NCBI GenBank assembly: GCA_002339265.1
Contig: DDKG01000004.1
Coordinates: 8,532-72,531 of the forward strand
DNA length: 64,000 bases
Origin: Massilia sp. UBA2604
GTDB taxonomy: Bacteria; Pseudomonadota; Gammaproteobacteria; Burkholderiales; Burkholderiaceae_D
Direction: 5' to 3'
Position numbers and translations under genes: made by a program. Position 1 is the stretch's first letter; every line of letters begins with the position of its first letter. Below are positions 56,620 to 64,000 of this stretch, one piece after another. The notes under the pieces are model-generated. The model was not told the DNA's origin. It was given only the letters and a program-made list of their open reading frames with translations, and did no database searches.

Positions 56620-57840
56620 TTATTTCTTGTGCGTGGGTGGATCGAGGTCGAAGTCCATGGTGTCCAGGTCATGGTCGGAAGCGAGCGGGGCGCCCATCAG
56701 CTTCAGCCAGATAAAGCCGATCGTGCCCGCGATCAGCGACGCGGCCAGGATCGCCATCTTCGAGGCATTGATGATATCCGCTTGTCCCGCGAACGCGAGA
56801 TTCGTGATGAAGATCGACATCGTGAAGCCGATGCCGCCCAGCATGCCGGCGCCTAGCACGTGGCGCCAGGCCAGGTCCAGCGGCAGGCGGCACACGCCAA
56901 GCGTCACCGCCGCAAAGCAGAACAGCAGGATGCCGACCGGCTTGCCGGCCACCAGGCCGACCAGGATGCCGAGGCTGTTGGACGAGGCCAGTTCGCCGGC
57001 CCAGCCGACGCCGATCACGATGCCGGTATTGGCCAGCGCGAAGATCGGCAGGATCAGGAAGGCCACCGGCTTGTGCAGCACGTGTTCCAGGCGGTGCGAC
57101 GGCGAGGCGGCGTCGTCCTCCAGCGCCGAATACGGGATGGTGAAAGCCAGCAGCACGCCGGCGATGGTGGCGTGCACGCCCGATTTGAGCATCAGGAACC
57201 ACATCAGCGCGCCGCCCAGCAGATAGGGCCACAGCGCCAGCACGCGCAGGCGGGTGTTCATCAGGCGCAGCGCCACGAAGACGGCGAGCGCGCCCAGCAG
57301 GTAGGCAATCGACAGCTGCGCGGTATAGAACACGGCGATGACGATGATGGCGCCCAGGTCGTCCATCACGGCGAGCGCGGCCAGGAACACCTTGAGCGAG
57401 GCCGGCACGCGATTGCCGAGCAGGGCCAGCACGCCCAGGGCGAAGGCGATGTCGGTGGCCATCGGGATGCCGACACCGGGCTGGGTCGGCGTACCGCCGT
57501 TGAGGGCGAAGTGGATCCCGGCCGGCACCACGATGCCGCCGGCGGCGGCCAGGATCGGCAGCAGCGCGGTGCGCATGTCGGATAGTTCGCCGTTGACCAG
57601 CTCGCGCTTGAGCTCCAGGCCCACCAGCAGGAAGAACACCGCCATCAGGAGGTCGTTGATCCACAGCTCGACGGTGAGGCCGCCCAGCGGGATATGCCAG
57701 AAGCCGAGGTAGGCGGCCCCCCAGCTTGAGTTGGCGATGGCCAGGGAAACGAGGGTGCACAGGATCAGCACGGCGCCGCCGGCCTTGCCGGAAGCAATGA
57801 ATTCCTGGAATGTATGTGAAAGTCGTCGTTCGATGCGCAT
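56620..57840 (-). CDS. nhaA: Na+/H+ antiporter NhaA
   Basis: 406 residues from ATG 57,840 (MRIERRLSHTFQEF); the frame opens 30 codons earlier. About 12 membrane segments. VFFLLVGLELKRELVNGEL, the ATDIAFALGVLALLG helix and the conserved Asp pair in LAVMDDLGAIIVIAVFY (ion-binding aspartates) identify NhaA. It ejects Na+ in exchange for protons at alkaline pH. Twelve bases from ktrB, so likely co-transcribed for cation balance. Confidence 0.94.
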   Translation of the reverse strand: MRIERRLSHTFQEFIASGKAGGAVLILCTLVSLAIANSSWGAAYLGFWHIPLGGLTVELWINDLLMAVFFLLVGLELKRELVNGELSDMRTALLPILAAAGGIVVPAGIHFALNGGTPTQPGVGIPMATDIAFALGVLALLGNRVPASLKVFLAALAVMDDLGAIIVIAVFYTAQLSIAYLLGALAVFVALRLMNTRLRVLALWPYLLGGALMWFLMLKSGVHATIAGVLLAFTIPYSALEDDAASPSHRLEHVLHKPVAFLILPIFALANTGIVIGVGWAGELASSNSLGILVGLVAGKPVGILLFCFAAVTLGVCRLPLDLAWRHVLGAGMLGGIGFTMSIFITNLAFAGQADIINASKMAILAASLIAGTIGFIWLKLMGAPLASDHDLDTMDFDLDPPTHKK

Positions 57841-58092
57841 AAAGGTTTTCCAGCCGCGACGGCGCAGATGCCGTCCGGTATGTCTCATGAATGGGACGCC
57901 CACGGTCCGGCATGGCCCGGGATGGTCCATGTGGAGGTGAGTGCAGGCAGGGAGCGATGTGGCCGGGACATGGCCGAGGTGTATAGCAGATGCGTGATCG
58001 ATGACATGGATGATGTGCGTAGCCGAGCCGCGTGGCGGCCCGACCAGCGCAAAATCCTGTCATACCTGAGCGGTATGATCACCCAGACAATA

Positions 58093-59517
58093 TTATAGAC
58101 GATGTCCCGCCGGCGCGGCGTCGATCTCGGCGCCCCATGGATCCTTCTGCGCCACCGGCTTGCCCTCCGCCGCGAAGTCCATGATCCGGTCTTCGGTGCG
58201 CGCGTAGCGCGGCCATGCCGGCAAGCCCGCGCCGTTCGGGTCGCCGCGCTTGGCGAAGTTCACCATATAGGTGCTCATCGCCTTGCCGGCGGCGACGTCC
58301 CTGGCCGTCGCCTGTTCGCCGTACTTGACCGCCACCGTGTCGAAGAAGAAGGGGATGTCGGTCGCATGAGCGGCGCCTTGGCCAGGCTTGGCGACAGACT
58401 CCGCAACGTAGGAGAATCGGTAGGCATAGACCGGCAGGCCGTGATCGGCGAGGGTGGCCGCCAGGCTGCGCGCGCCGGCCACCATGAAGCCGGTCTTGCC
58501 GCCGATGTCGGCGCTGGTGGCGCCGATCATCACCGGCACCTTGTGCATGCGGCCGGCGGCGAAGGCGGCGCCGGAATCGATTGCCAGCTTGCCGTCGGCG
58601 AATGGCCCGTGGTAGGTCGGCATTCCCTGCATCCTGAAGTTCGCCAGGTTCATCCCGTCCACCACCTGCTCGGCCGGCAATGCACGCAGCTTGTCGAGCG
58701 CTTTCGGATCGTCGGCCGCGATGCCTTTGCCGGCCGCGAAGTTCACGCCCACCTTCTCGGCGCTGGCCAGCGGCGTCGGCGCCGTGCCGCCATCGCCGCC
58801 CGACATCACGACGGCCTTGGCGAACAGGCCCCGGCTCTGCGGCGACGTGAGCAGGAAGTTGACCGACATGCCGCCCGCCGATTCGCCGCTGATGGTCACG
58901 TTGGAAGCGTCGCCGCCGAAGGCCGCGGCATTGCGCTTGATCCACTGCAGCGCCGCGATCTGGTCCATGAAGCCGTAGTTGCCGAGCATGGCGTCCCGGC
59001 CCGCTTCCTGGGTCAGTTGCGGATGGGCGAAGAAGCCGAAGCGGCCGATGCGGTAATTGAAGCTGACCACCACCACGCCCTGTTTCGCCAGCTCGGCGCC
59101 GGAATAGGTCGGCGGCGACGAGCCGCCGTTGACGAAGCCGCCGCCATAGATCCAGACCAGCACCGGGAGCTTGCCCTTGGCCTGGGCCGGCTTCCAGACA
59201 TTCAGGTACAGGCAGTCTTCATCGGGTTTGGTGCCGAGCGGCGCGGCGTCGCTGGGGAAGGGCAGCTGCATGCAGTCGGCCGCGTAGCTGCTTGCCTGGC
59301 GCACGCCGGTCCAGGGCTGCACGGCTTGCGGCGCGCGCCAGCGCAGGCTGCCCACCGGCGGGGCGGCGAAGGGGATGCCTTTCCAGCTGGCGATGCCGGC
59401 GTCGGCCTTGCCCTCCACCTTGCCGCTGTCGGTCGTCACCACCGGGCCCGCGTGCGCCAATGGTGCGGCGATGGCCAGGGCGGCAGCGAGCAGGGGATAG
59501 AAGGGGGAACGCGGCAT
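58093..59517 (-). CDS. Exported carboxylesterase, type B
   Basis: 474 residues from ATG 59,517. Signal peptide (FYPLLAAALAIAAPLAHA), then the alpha/beta hydrolase: GIPFAAPPVGSLRWRAPQ, EDCLYLNVWKP, oxyanion-hole segment YGGGFVNGGSS, nucleophile Ser in GESAGG and His in GAAHATDIPFFF. Type B carboxylesterases hydrolyse diverse esters; the substrate here is unknown. The 250 bases to nhaA (57,841-58,092) hold no gene. Confidence 0.9.
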   Translation of the reverse strand: MPRSPFYPLLAAALAIAAPLAHAGPVVTTDSGKVEGKADAGIASWKGIPFAAPPVGSLRWRAPQAVQPWTGVRQASSYAADCMQLPFPSDAAPLGTKPDEDCLYLNVWKPAQAKGKLPVLVWIYGGGFVNGGSSPPTYSGAELAKQGVVVVSFNYRIGRFGFFAHPQLTQEAGRDAMLGNYGFMDQIAALQWIKRNAAAFGGDASNVTISGESAGGMSVNFLLTSPQSRGLFAKAVVMSGGDGGTAPTPLASAEKVGVNFAAGKGIAADDPKALDKLRALPAEQVVDGMNLANFRMQGMPTYHGPFADGKLAIDSGAAFAAGRMHKVPVMIGATSADIGGKTGFMVAGARSLAATLADHGLPVYAYRFSYVAESVAKPGQGAAHATDIPFFFDTVAVKYGEQATARDVAAGKAMSTYMVNFAKRGDPNGAGLPAWPRYARTEDRIMDFAAEGKPVAQKDPWGAEIDAAPAGHRL

Positions 59518-59588
59518 TGGGGGTCTCCTCAAATATAGTCAAAGTAGTATCGCCTCGCCATGGTAACCGAAGCAGTCGATCATCTCAT

Positions 59589-60491
59589 TCAGCCGAAGCC
59601 GGCGAACGCGTCTTTGAGGAAGTCGACGAACACTCGCACCCGCGGCGACAGCTGGCGGCTTTGCGGATACAGCACATAGACAGGCAGGGCCGGCGGCGGC
59701 AGCTCGGGCAGTAACACCTCGAGATCGCCCCTGGCCAGCTCGTGCTCGACGCGGTAGCGCGGCACCTGCACCAGCCCCAGGCCGGCGAGCGCGCCGGCCG
59801 TGTACATGTCGGCGCCGGTGACGGCGACCGGGCCGGGTAATGTCAGCTGCTCCAGCGCGCCGTCGACCAGGAATTCGAGCGGGTAGGGCCGGCCGGTTGC
59901 CGACGAGATGAAGTTGACGGCCTGGTGCTGGTTCAGTTCGTCCAGCATGGCGGGCCGGCCGTGGCGCTCCAGGTAGGCCGGGCTGGCACAGGTGACCTGG
60001 GCGATCTGCGTGATTTGCTGGGCCACCATCGACGAATCCTGCAGATTGCCCACGCGCAGCACGCAATCGATGCCTTCGCGCACCAGGTCGACCAGCCGGT
60101 CGCCTTCGCCGATCTGCAGTTCGATGTCGGGATAACGCGCCAGGAAGTCAGGCAGGCGCGGCGCCACGACCCGGCGCGCCAGCGTGGCCTGCATGTTGAC
60201 GCGCAGCAGGCCGGCGGGCGACGCGCGAGTAAACACGCTTTCCATTTCGCCGAGGTCGGCCAGCAGGCGCACGCAGCGTTCGTAGTACGCTGCGCCGTCG
60301 AGCGTCGGCGCGACCACCCGCGTGGTGCGCTCCAGCAGGCGGGTGGCGAGCCGCGCTTCCAGGCGCTTGATCGCATTCGTCACGGTCGCGCGCGGCAGCG
60401 ACAGCTCCTCGGCGGCCAGGGTGAAGCTGCGCCGCTCCACGATGCGCGTAAAGATTTGCATCTCCTGGAAGCGGTCCATATGCATGGTCAT
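59589..60491 (-). CDS. LysR-family transcriptional regulator
   Basis: 300 residues from ATG 60,491 (AAGGA eight bases upstream); ATG 60,479 is an alternative. HTH at about 10-65 (FTRIVERRSFTLAAEELSLPRATVTNAIKRLEARL) and a substrate-binding domain (about 90-295). It lies upstream of, and in the same direction as, the esterase gene, which it may control. LysR targets cannot be read from sequence. Confidence 0.9.
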   Translation of the reverse strand: MTMHMDRFQEMQIFTRIVERRSFTLAAEELSLPRATVTNAIKRLEARLATRLLERTTRVVAPTLDGAAYYERCVRLLADLGEMESVFTRASPAGLLRVNMQATLARRVVAPRLPDFLARYPDIELQIGEGDRLVDLVREGIDCVLRVGNLQDSSMVAQQITQIAQVTCASPAYLERHGRPAMLDELNQHQAVNFISSATGRPYPLEFLVDGALEQLTLPGPVAVTGADMYTAGALAGLGLVQVPRYRVEHELARGDLEVLLPELPPPALPVYVLYPQSRQLSPRVRVFVDFLKDAFAGFG

Positions 60492-60775
60492 GTGTGCGGT
60501 CCTTGTGCCAGTCGGCAAAAACGAATAGTGACATGCGCGAATGTCTTATCCTAGATATTCGATTTTTTCGAAATGCCTGTACTAGTATGGCGAGAAATGG
60601 ATACAATTTTTTGCTAAAAGAAATGCTACGGCCACTTCATGTTGCGTTAAAGTGTTGCGTTCTGTCCAAAATCCTCAGTGATCAAGAAATTTCCCTGGTG
60701 CATTGTTTCCAATATTGGGCTCACCGGTAGTTTCAGCGCTATCATGACGGGTTATTACGTTTCCGCAAATCTCTT

Positions 60776-62503
60776 ATGCAAGGCCTGCTCTGCAAATTCC
60801 GCCTGTCCACCCTGATGACGCTGGCCGTGTGCGTCACTGTGGCGTTGACCGTGGCCTTGCAGCTGGCGGTGGTGAACCATTTCGCAGTACGCCAGGCGAA
60901 CGCTGAAGCCGAGCTGCGCCTGCAGCAACTGTCGTGGCAGATGCGCGATGCGCTCGATCGCGTCGTGGAGCAGGCCGTCGGCGACGCCCGCCTGCTGGCC
61001 GCGCTGCCGTCGGTGCGCCAGGCGCGCAACCCGGCCGCGGCGCGCGTCACGCTCGAGAGCCTGCAGCAGACCTTCCCCGACTATGCCTGGATCGGCATGG
61101 CCGACACCAAGGGCAAGGTGGTGGCCTCTACCATGGGCCTGCTGGAGGGGAACGACGTCAGCATGCGTCCGTGGTTCCAGGTCGGCCGCGACGGCGTGCG
61201 CGCCACCGACTATCACCCGGCGCTGCTGCTGGAAAAGCTGATGCCGCAACGGCCCGATCCCTGGCGTTTCGTCGACGTGTCGACCCCCGTGTTCAACCAG
61301 GAGGGCGAGCTGTTCGCCGTGCTGGGCCTGCACCTGAGCTGGGAATGGGCGCGGCGCCAGGCGCGCATGCTGCTCACGCCGGCGCTGCGCGAGTACGGCG
61401 CCGAGATCCTGGTCGTGCGCGCCGATGGCACCGTCATGCTCGGCCCGCAGGGCCTGGTCGAGCAGAAGATCGACACCGCCAGCCTGCATCGCGCCAACGC
61501 GGGCAACACCGGCGCGCTGCGCGAGGCGTGGCCGGACGGCCGGAGCTATCTCATCGGGTTCAGCCAGACCGGCAACGCCGGCAACCCGGCGAGCCTGCAG
61601 TGGTCGGTGCTGGTGCGGCAGGACGAGGAAAAGGCCTTGCAGGGGGCTAGCGAGCTGAAACGCCGCATGCTGGCCTGGAGCACTTTATTGGGCTTGCTGC
61701 TGGCGCTCGTGGCGGCGCTGCTGGCGCGCCGCCTGGCGCAGCCGATGACCCAGCTGGGCCAGGCGATCGAACGGGTGACCGAGGCCACGGCGAGCGGCAA
61801 GGACTTGCCGCCCATTCCCCAGATCCGCGGCTTCCATGAAGCACAGATGTTGTCGGGCACGATGCGCGACCTGGTCAGCAGCGAGGCCCAGTACCGGCAT
61901 GCACTGCAGCAGATGAACGAACATCTCGAGACGGCGGTGGCCGAACGCACCGCCGAGCTCAATGCGCTGCTGCTGCGCGACGTGCTGACCGGTTTGCCGA
62001 ACCGGCGCGCGCTGATGGAAGCCTTGCCCGAGGCCATGGCCAGGGCTTCGCGCATCGCGATGCCGGCGGCGCTGCTGTTCATCGACATGGATGGATTCAA
62101 GGCGGTCAACGACAACCACGGCCACGAGGAAGGCGACGAGCTGCTGCGCCAGTTCGGCGCGCGCCTGGCCCAGGCCGTGCGCAGGACCGACCTGGTGGCG
62201 CGCCTGGCCGGCGACGAATTCGTGGTGGTGCTCGAGATGCTGGCCAGCCCGGACGACGCGGAAGAGACGGCGCGCAAGCTGCTCGCCTGCATCCGTGAGC
62301 CGTACACCTTGCGCACCACCGACGTCGCGGTGGGCGCCAGCATCGGCGTGGCGCCGTTCGCGCCCGGCGATCAACCCGACCTGGACGCCTGGCTGGCGCG
62401 CGCCGACCAGGCCATGTATGCCGCCAAGCGTGGCGGGAAGAATGCCGTCTGGCTGGCCGCCGCGCCGGTCTGGCATGCTGCGGTGACCGGTACCGTTTCC
62501 TGA
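60776..62503 (+). CDS. Membrane-bound diguanylate cyclase (GGDEF)
   Basis: 575 residues. TM1 (about 14-36), a periplasmic Cache-like sensor (about 40-290: WIGMADTKGKVVAST, VSMRPWFQVGRDG, VDVSTPVFNQEGELFAVLGL), TM2 (about 298-320), a linker coiled coil, and a GGDEF domain (about 400-560). The signature is AGDEF (LAGDEFVVVLE), with an RxxD inhibitory site (RRTD) five residues before it. Likely makes cyclic di-GMP on ligand sensing. The 284 bases to the LysR gene hold promoters only, AT-rich. Confidence 0.9.
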   Translation: MQGLLCKFRLSTLMTLAVCVTVALTVALQLAVVNHFAVRQANAEAELRLQQLSWQMRDALDRVVEQAVGDARLLAALPSVRQARNPAAARVTLESLQQTFPDYAWIGMADTKGKVVASTMGLLEGNDVSMRPWFQVGRDGVRATDYHPALLLEKLMPQRPDPWRFVDVSTPVFNQEGELFAVLGLHLSWEWARRQARMLLTPALREYGAEILVVRADGTVMLGPQGLVEQKIDTASLHRANAGNTGALREAWPDGRSYLIGFSQTGNAGNPASLQWSVLVRQDEEKALQGASELKRRMLAWSTLLGLLLALVAALLARRLAQPMTQLGQAIERVTEATASGKDLPPIPQIRGFHEAQMLSGTMRDLVSSEAQYRHALQQMNEHLETAVAERTAELNALLLRDVLTGLPNRRALMEALPEAMARASRIAMPAALLFIDMDGFKAVNDNHGHEEGDELLRQFGARLAQAVRRTDLVARLAGDEFVVVLEMLASPDDAEETARKLLACIREPYTLRTTDVAVGASIGVAPFAPGDQPDLDAWLARADQAMYAAKRGGKNAVWLAAAPVWHAAVTGTVS

Positions 62504-62523
62504 TCGTTCCTCGAGTTCCCATC

Positions 62524-63255
62524 ATGACCCAAATCAGCCAGATCATCGCCACCATCAAGCGCCAGCTGAAGCTGCAAGGCTTGACCTATCGCGACGTCGC
62601 CGTCGCGCTCGACCTGTCCGAGCCGAGCATCAAGCGCCTGTTTGCCAGCGAACAGTTCACCTTCGAGCGCATCGTGGAAATCTGCAGCCTGCTCGGCTTC
62701 ACCCTGGCCGAGATCGCGCAGGAAGCCCAGAACGGCCAGCGCCGCCTGCGTACCCTGAGCGCCGAACAGGAAGCCGAACTGGTGCAGGACGACAAGCTGC
62801 TGCTGGTGGCGGTGTGTGCGCTGAACCACTGGCGCATGCTCGACATGCTCAATGTCTACCGGCTGAGCGAGGCCGAGTGCCTGCAATACCTGCTGCGCCT
62901 CGATCGCCTGCAACTGATCACCTTGTTGCCCGGCAACCGGATCCGGGTCAATGTGGCGCGCGACTTCGACTGGCTGGCCGACGGCCCGATCCGGCGCCAC
63001 TTCAATGGCCAGGGCATGCCCGAGTTCGTGGCCGGCGGCTTCGACGGCGCCGGCGAGACCCTCGATTTCGCGCATGGGATGCTCACCGACAGCGCGCGCG
63101 CCAAGCTGCAGCACGAGCTGCGCCTGATGCGCGCCCGTTTCGCCCAACTGCACGAGGAAAGCCTGGCTGCGCCTTTGGCGCACCGGCGCGGCAGCGGGCT
63201 GCTGCTGGCGCTGCGCGAATGGGAGCCGGCTGCCTTCGCCGCCCTGCGCCGCTGA
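62524..63255 (+). CDS. XRE-family regulator
   Basis: 243 residues. N-terminal HTH (about 5-68: GLTYRDVAVALDLSEPSIKRLFASEQFTFERIVEICSLLGFTLAEIAQ). The remaining 175 residues (LVQDDKLLLVAVCALNHWRMLDML, VYRLSEAECLQYLLRLDRLQLITLLPGNRIRV) form an uncharacterised conserved C-terminal domain seen in proteobacterial regulators. Starts 20 bases after the cyclase gene, so it may share its transcript. Confidence 0.85.
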   Translation: MTQISQIIATIKRQLKLQGLTYRDVAVALDLSEPSIKRLFASEQFTFERIVEICSLLGFTLAEIAQEAQNGQRRLRTLSAEQEAELVQDDKLLLVAVCALNHWRMLDMLNVYRLSEAECLQYLLRLDRLQLITLLPGNRIRVNVARDFDWLADGPIRRHFNGQGMPEFVAGGFDGAGETLDFAHGMLTDSARAKLQHELRLMRARFAQLHEESLAAPLAHRRGSGLLLALREWEPAAFAALRR

Positions 63256-63467
63256 TCTCGACGATTCCGGAACCATCGTAAGGGTTGCCCTAAGCCACTG
63301 TTGGGTGTACGGTAGGCAGCAATGCGCGAAGCCTGCGACAGATCAAGGTGAGCCACCGGGCACTGCGCCGGCGCAAGAGTGCGCCGAAACTCTCGGTTAT
63401 GTGAGGTATTAGACAGATCAGGTTGCCATAACAGGCGGATAGTAGGTGTCAGGGAGAGATTGACGCC

Positions 63468-64000
63468 ATGAGAATGTCCATCGTCGCATTGGCCGTGCTC
63501 GGAGGGAGCGCGGCGTGCGCTTCGGCGCAAAATGACCCGGCGCCTTCGCAAGGAGCCGGCGCCGGGGCGATCCAGGAAGCCGTCTGCGGGGCCGACTGCC
63601 TGGCCGAGCTGCAGCTGGCGGCGCGCGCGGAGTCGATGCCGGCGGCGCTGTCTATCTTCACGCTCGAGAGCGCAGCCGACATCGAGCCTGCGCGCGAACG
63701 CGAGCGCCAGGGCACCGTCACCATCGGCCGCCAGTACAACCTCGATTACACCACGCTGAACGACGTCGGCGACCCGTTCCAGGGCGGCCTGGCGGCCCAG
63801 TCCGCGCCGCGCGGCATGCGCGCCGACGACAGCGTCGGCTACGAAGGGCGCTTTGCCGGCGTCAGCACCGGAGCCAAGTGGCGCAAGGGCGACGTCGACG
63901 GTTCGCCGTCGGGCCGCGCCTGGGGCATGACGGTCGGCGTCAACCTGGGCCCGCTGAACATCCGCGCCGCCCACCAGAACCGCAACGTGGCCAAGGTCAC
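63468..64000 (+). CDS. Gram-negative porin, 5' part
   Basis: Open from ATG 63,468 (AGGGAGAGA upstream) to the window edge, 177 codons. Signal peptide (SIVALAVLGGSAACASA), a Cys-containing segment, then beta-strand porin sequence: GTVTIGRQYNLDYTTLNDVGDPFQGGL, GYEGRFAGVSTGAKWRKGD and WGMTVGVNLGPLNIRAAHQ. The TIGRQ and DPF parts are usual in betaproteobacterial general porins. The rest lies outside the window. Confidence 0.78.
   Translation, partial: MRMSIVALAVLGGSAACASAQNDPAPSQGAGAGAIQEAVCGADCLAELQLAARAESMPAALSIFTLESAADIEPARERERQGTVTIGRQYNLDYTTLNDVGDPFQGGLAAQSAPRGMRADDSVGYEGRFAGVSTGAKWRKGDVDGSPSGRAWGMTVGVNLGPLNIRAAHQNRNVAKV

Noticed and set aside
58102-59538. 478-codon rightward open frame
   Set aside because: Antisense to the carboxylesterase with its GESAGG motif.
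62856-63974. 372-codon leftward open frame
   Set aside because: Antisense to the end of the XRE regulator and to the porin start, which has a signal peptide and RBS.

Overview
The window is a high-GC betaproteobacterial chromosome segment, most likely Oxalobacteraceae (Massilia/Duganella/Janthinobacterium-like). That placement rests on remembered resemblance of the flanking host proteins and is inference. It holds most of an HK97-type siphovirus prophage (from left of base 1 to about 49,300-49,420) followed by about 14.5 kb of host DNA.

PROPHAGE, LEFT PART (1-10,900): this looks like an enlarged immunity region. 14-bp operators of the form TTAGG-N4-CCTAA occur beside the CI-type repressor and Cro (10,830-10,900) and again at 124-171, in front of a leftward gene that leaves the window. 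This resembles the OR and OL of lambdoid phages, so the prophage probably continues to the left. Between the operators lie accessory genes: a small hypothetical gene, a chemoreceptor, a KilA-N protein with a candidate small RNA beside it, a SieB-like membrane protein, two paralogous zinc-ribbon membrane proteins flanking a lipoprotein, two overlapping large serine recombinases with a divergent small gene, and a small gene coupled to cI.

PROPHAGE, EARLY AND REGULATORY PART (10,900-23,800): Cro/YdaS and YdaT-like genes, many small early genes, a Ref-like nuclease, a Rha/KilAC antirepressor, replication-type genes and a DUF1064 nuclease read rightwards. Two insertions face the other way: a membrane protein (14,119-14,811) and a Septu-like ATPase plus HNH nuclease pair (18,798-20,793). 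A zinc-finger late regulator candidate, a small hydrophobic leftward gene and a tRNA-Gly(UCC) precede the packaging genes.

PROPHAGE, LATE PART (23,800-49,400): small and large terminase, portal, S49 protease, HK97 capsid, head completion, tail completion, tail tube, tail chaperone with a -1 frameshift signal, tape measure, tail tip, Gly-rich adhesin, then holin, SAR endolysin and nested Rz/Rz1. A LexA-box gene, a two-TM coiled-coil gene and a DUF4102-type tyrosine integrase end the prophage. Several intrinsic terminators lie inside the late operon, which fits a need for antitermination.

HOST (49,500-64,000): a MocR/PtsJ-like regulator; an exported SAM hydrolase downstream of a TonB receptor; a nhaA-ktrB-ktrA cation transport cluster; an exported carboxylesterase; a LysR regulator; a membrane diguanylate cyclase; an XRE regulator; and the start of a porin.
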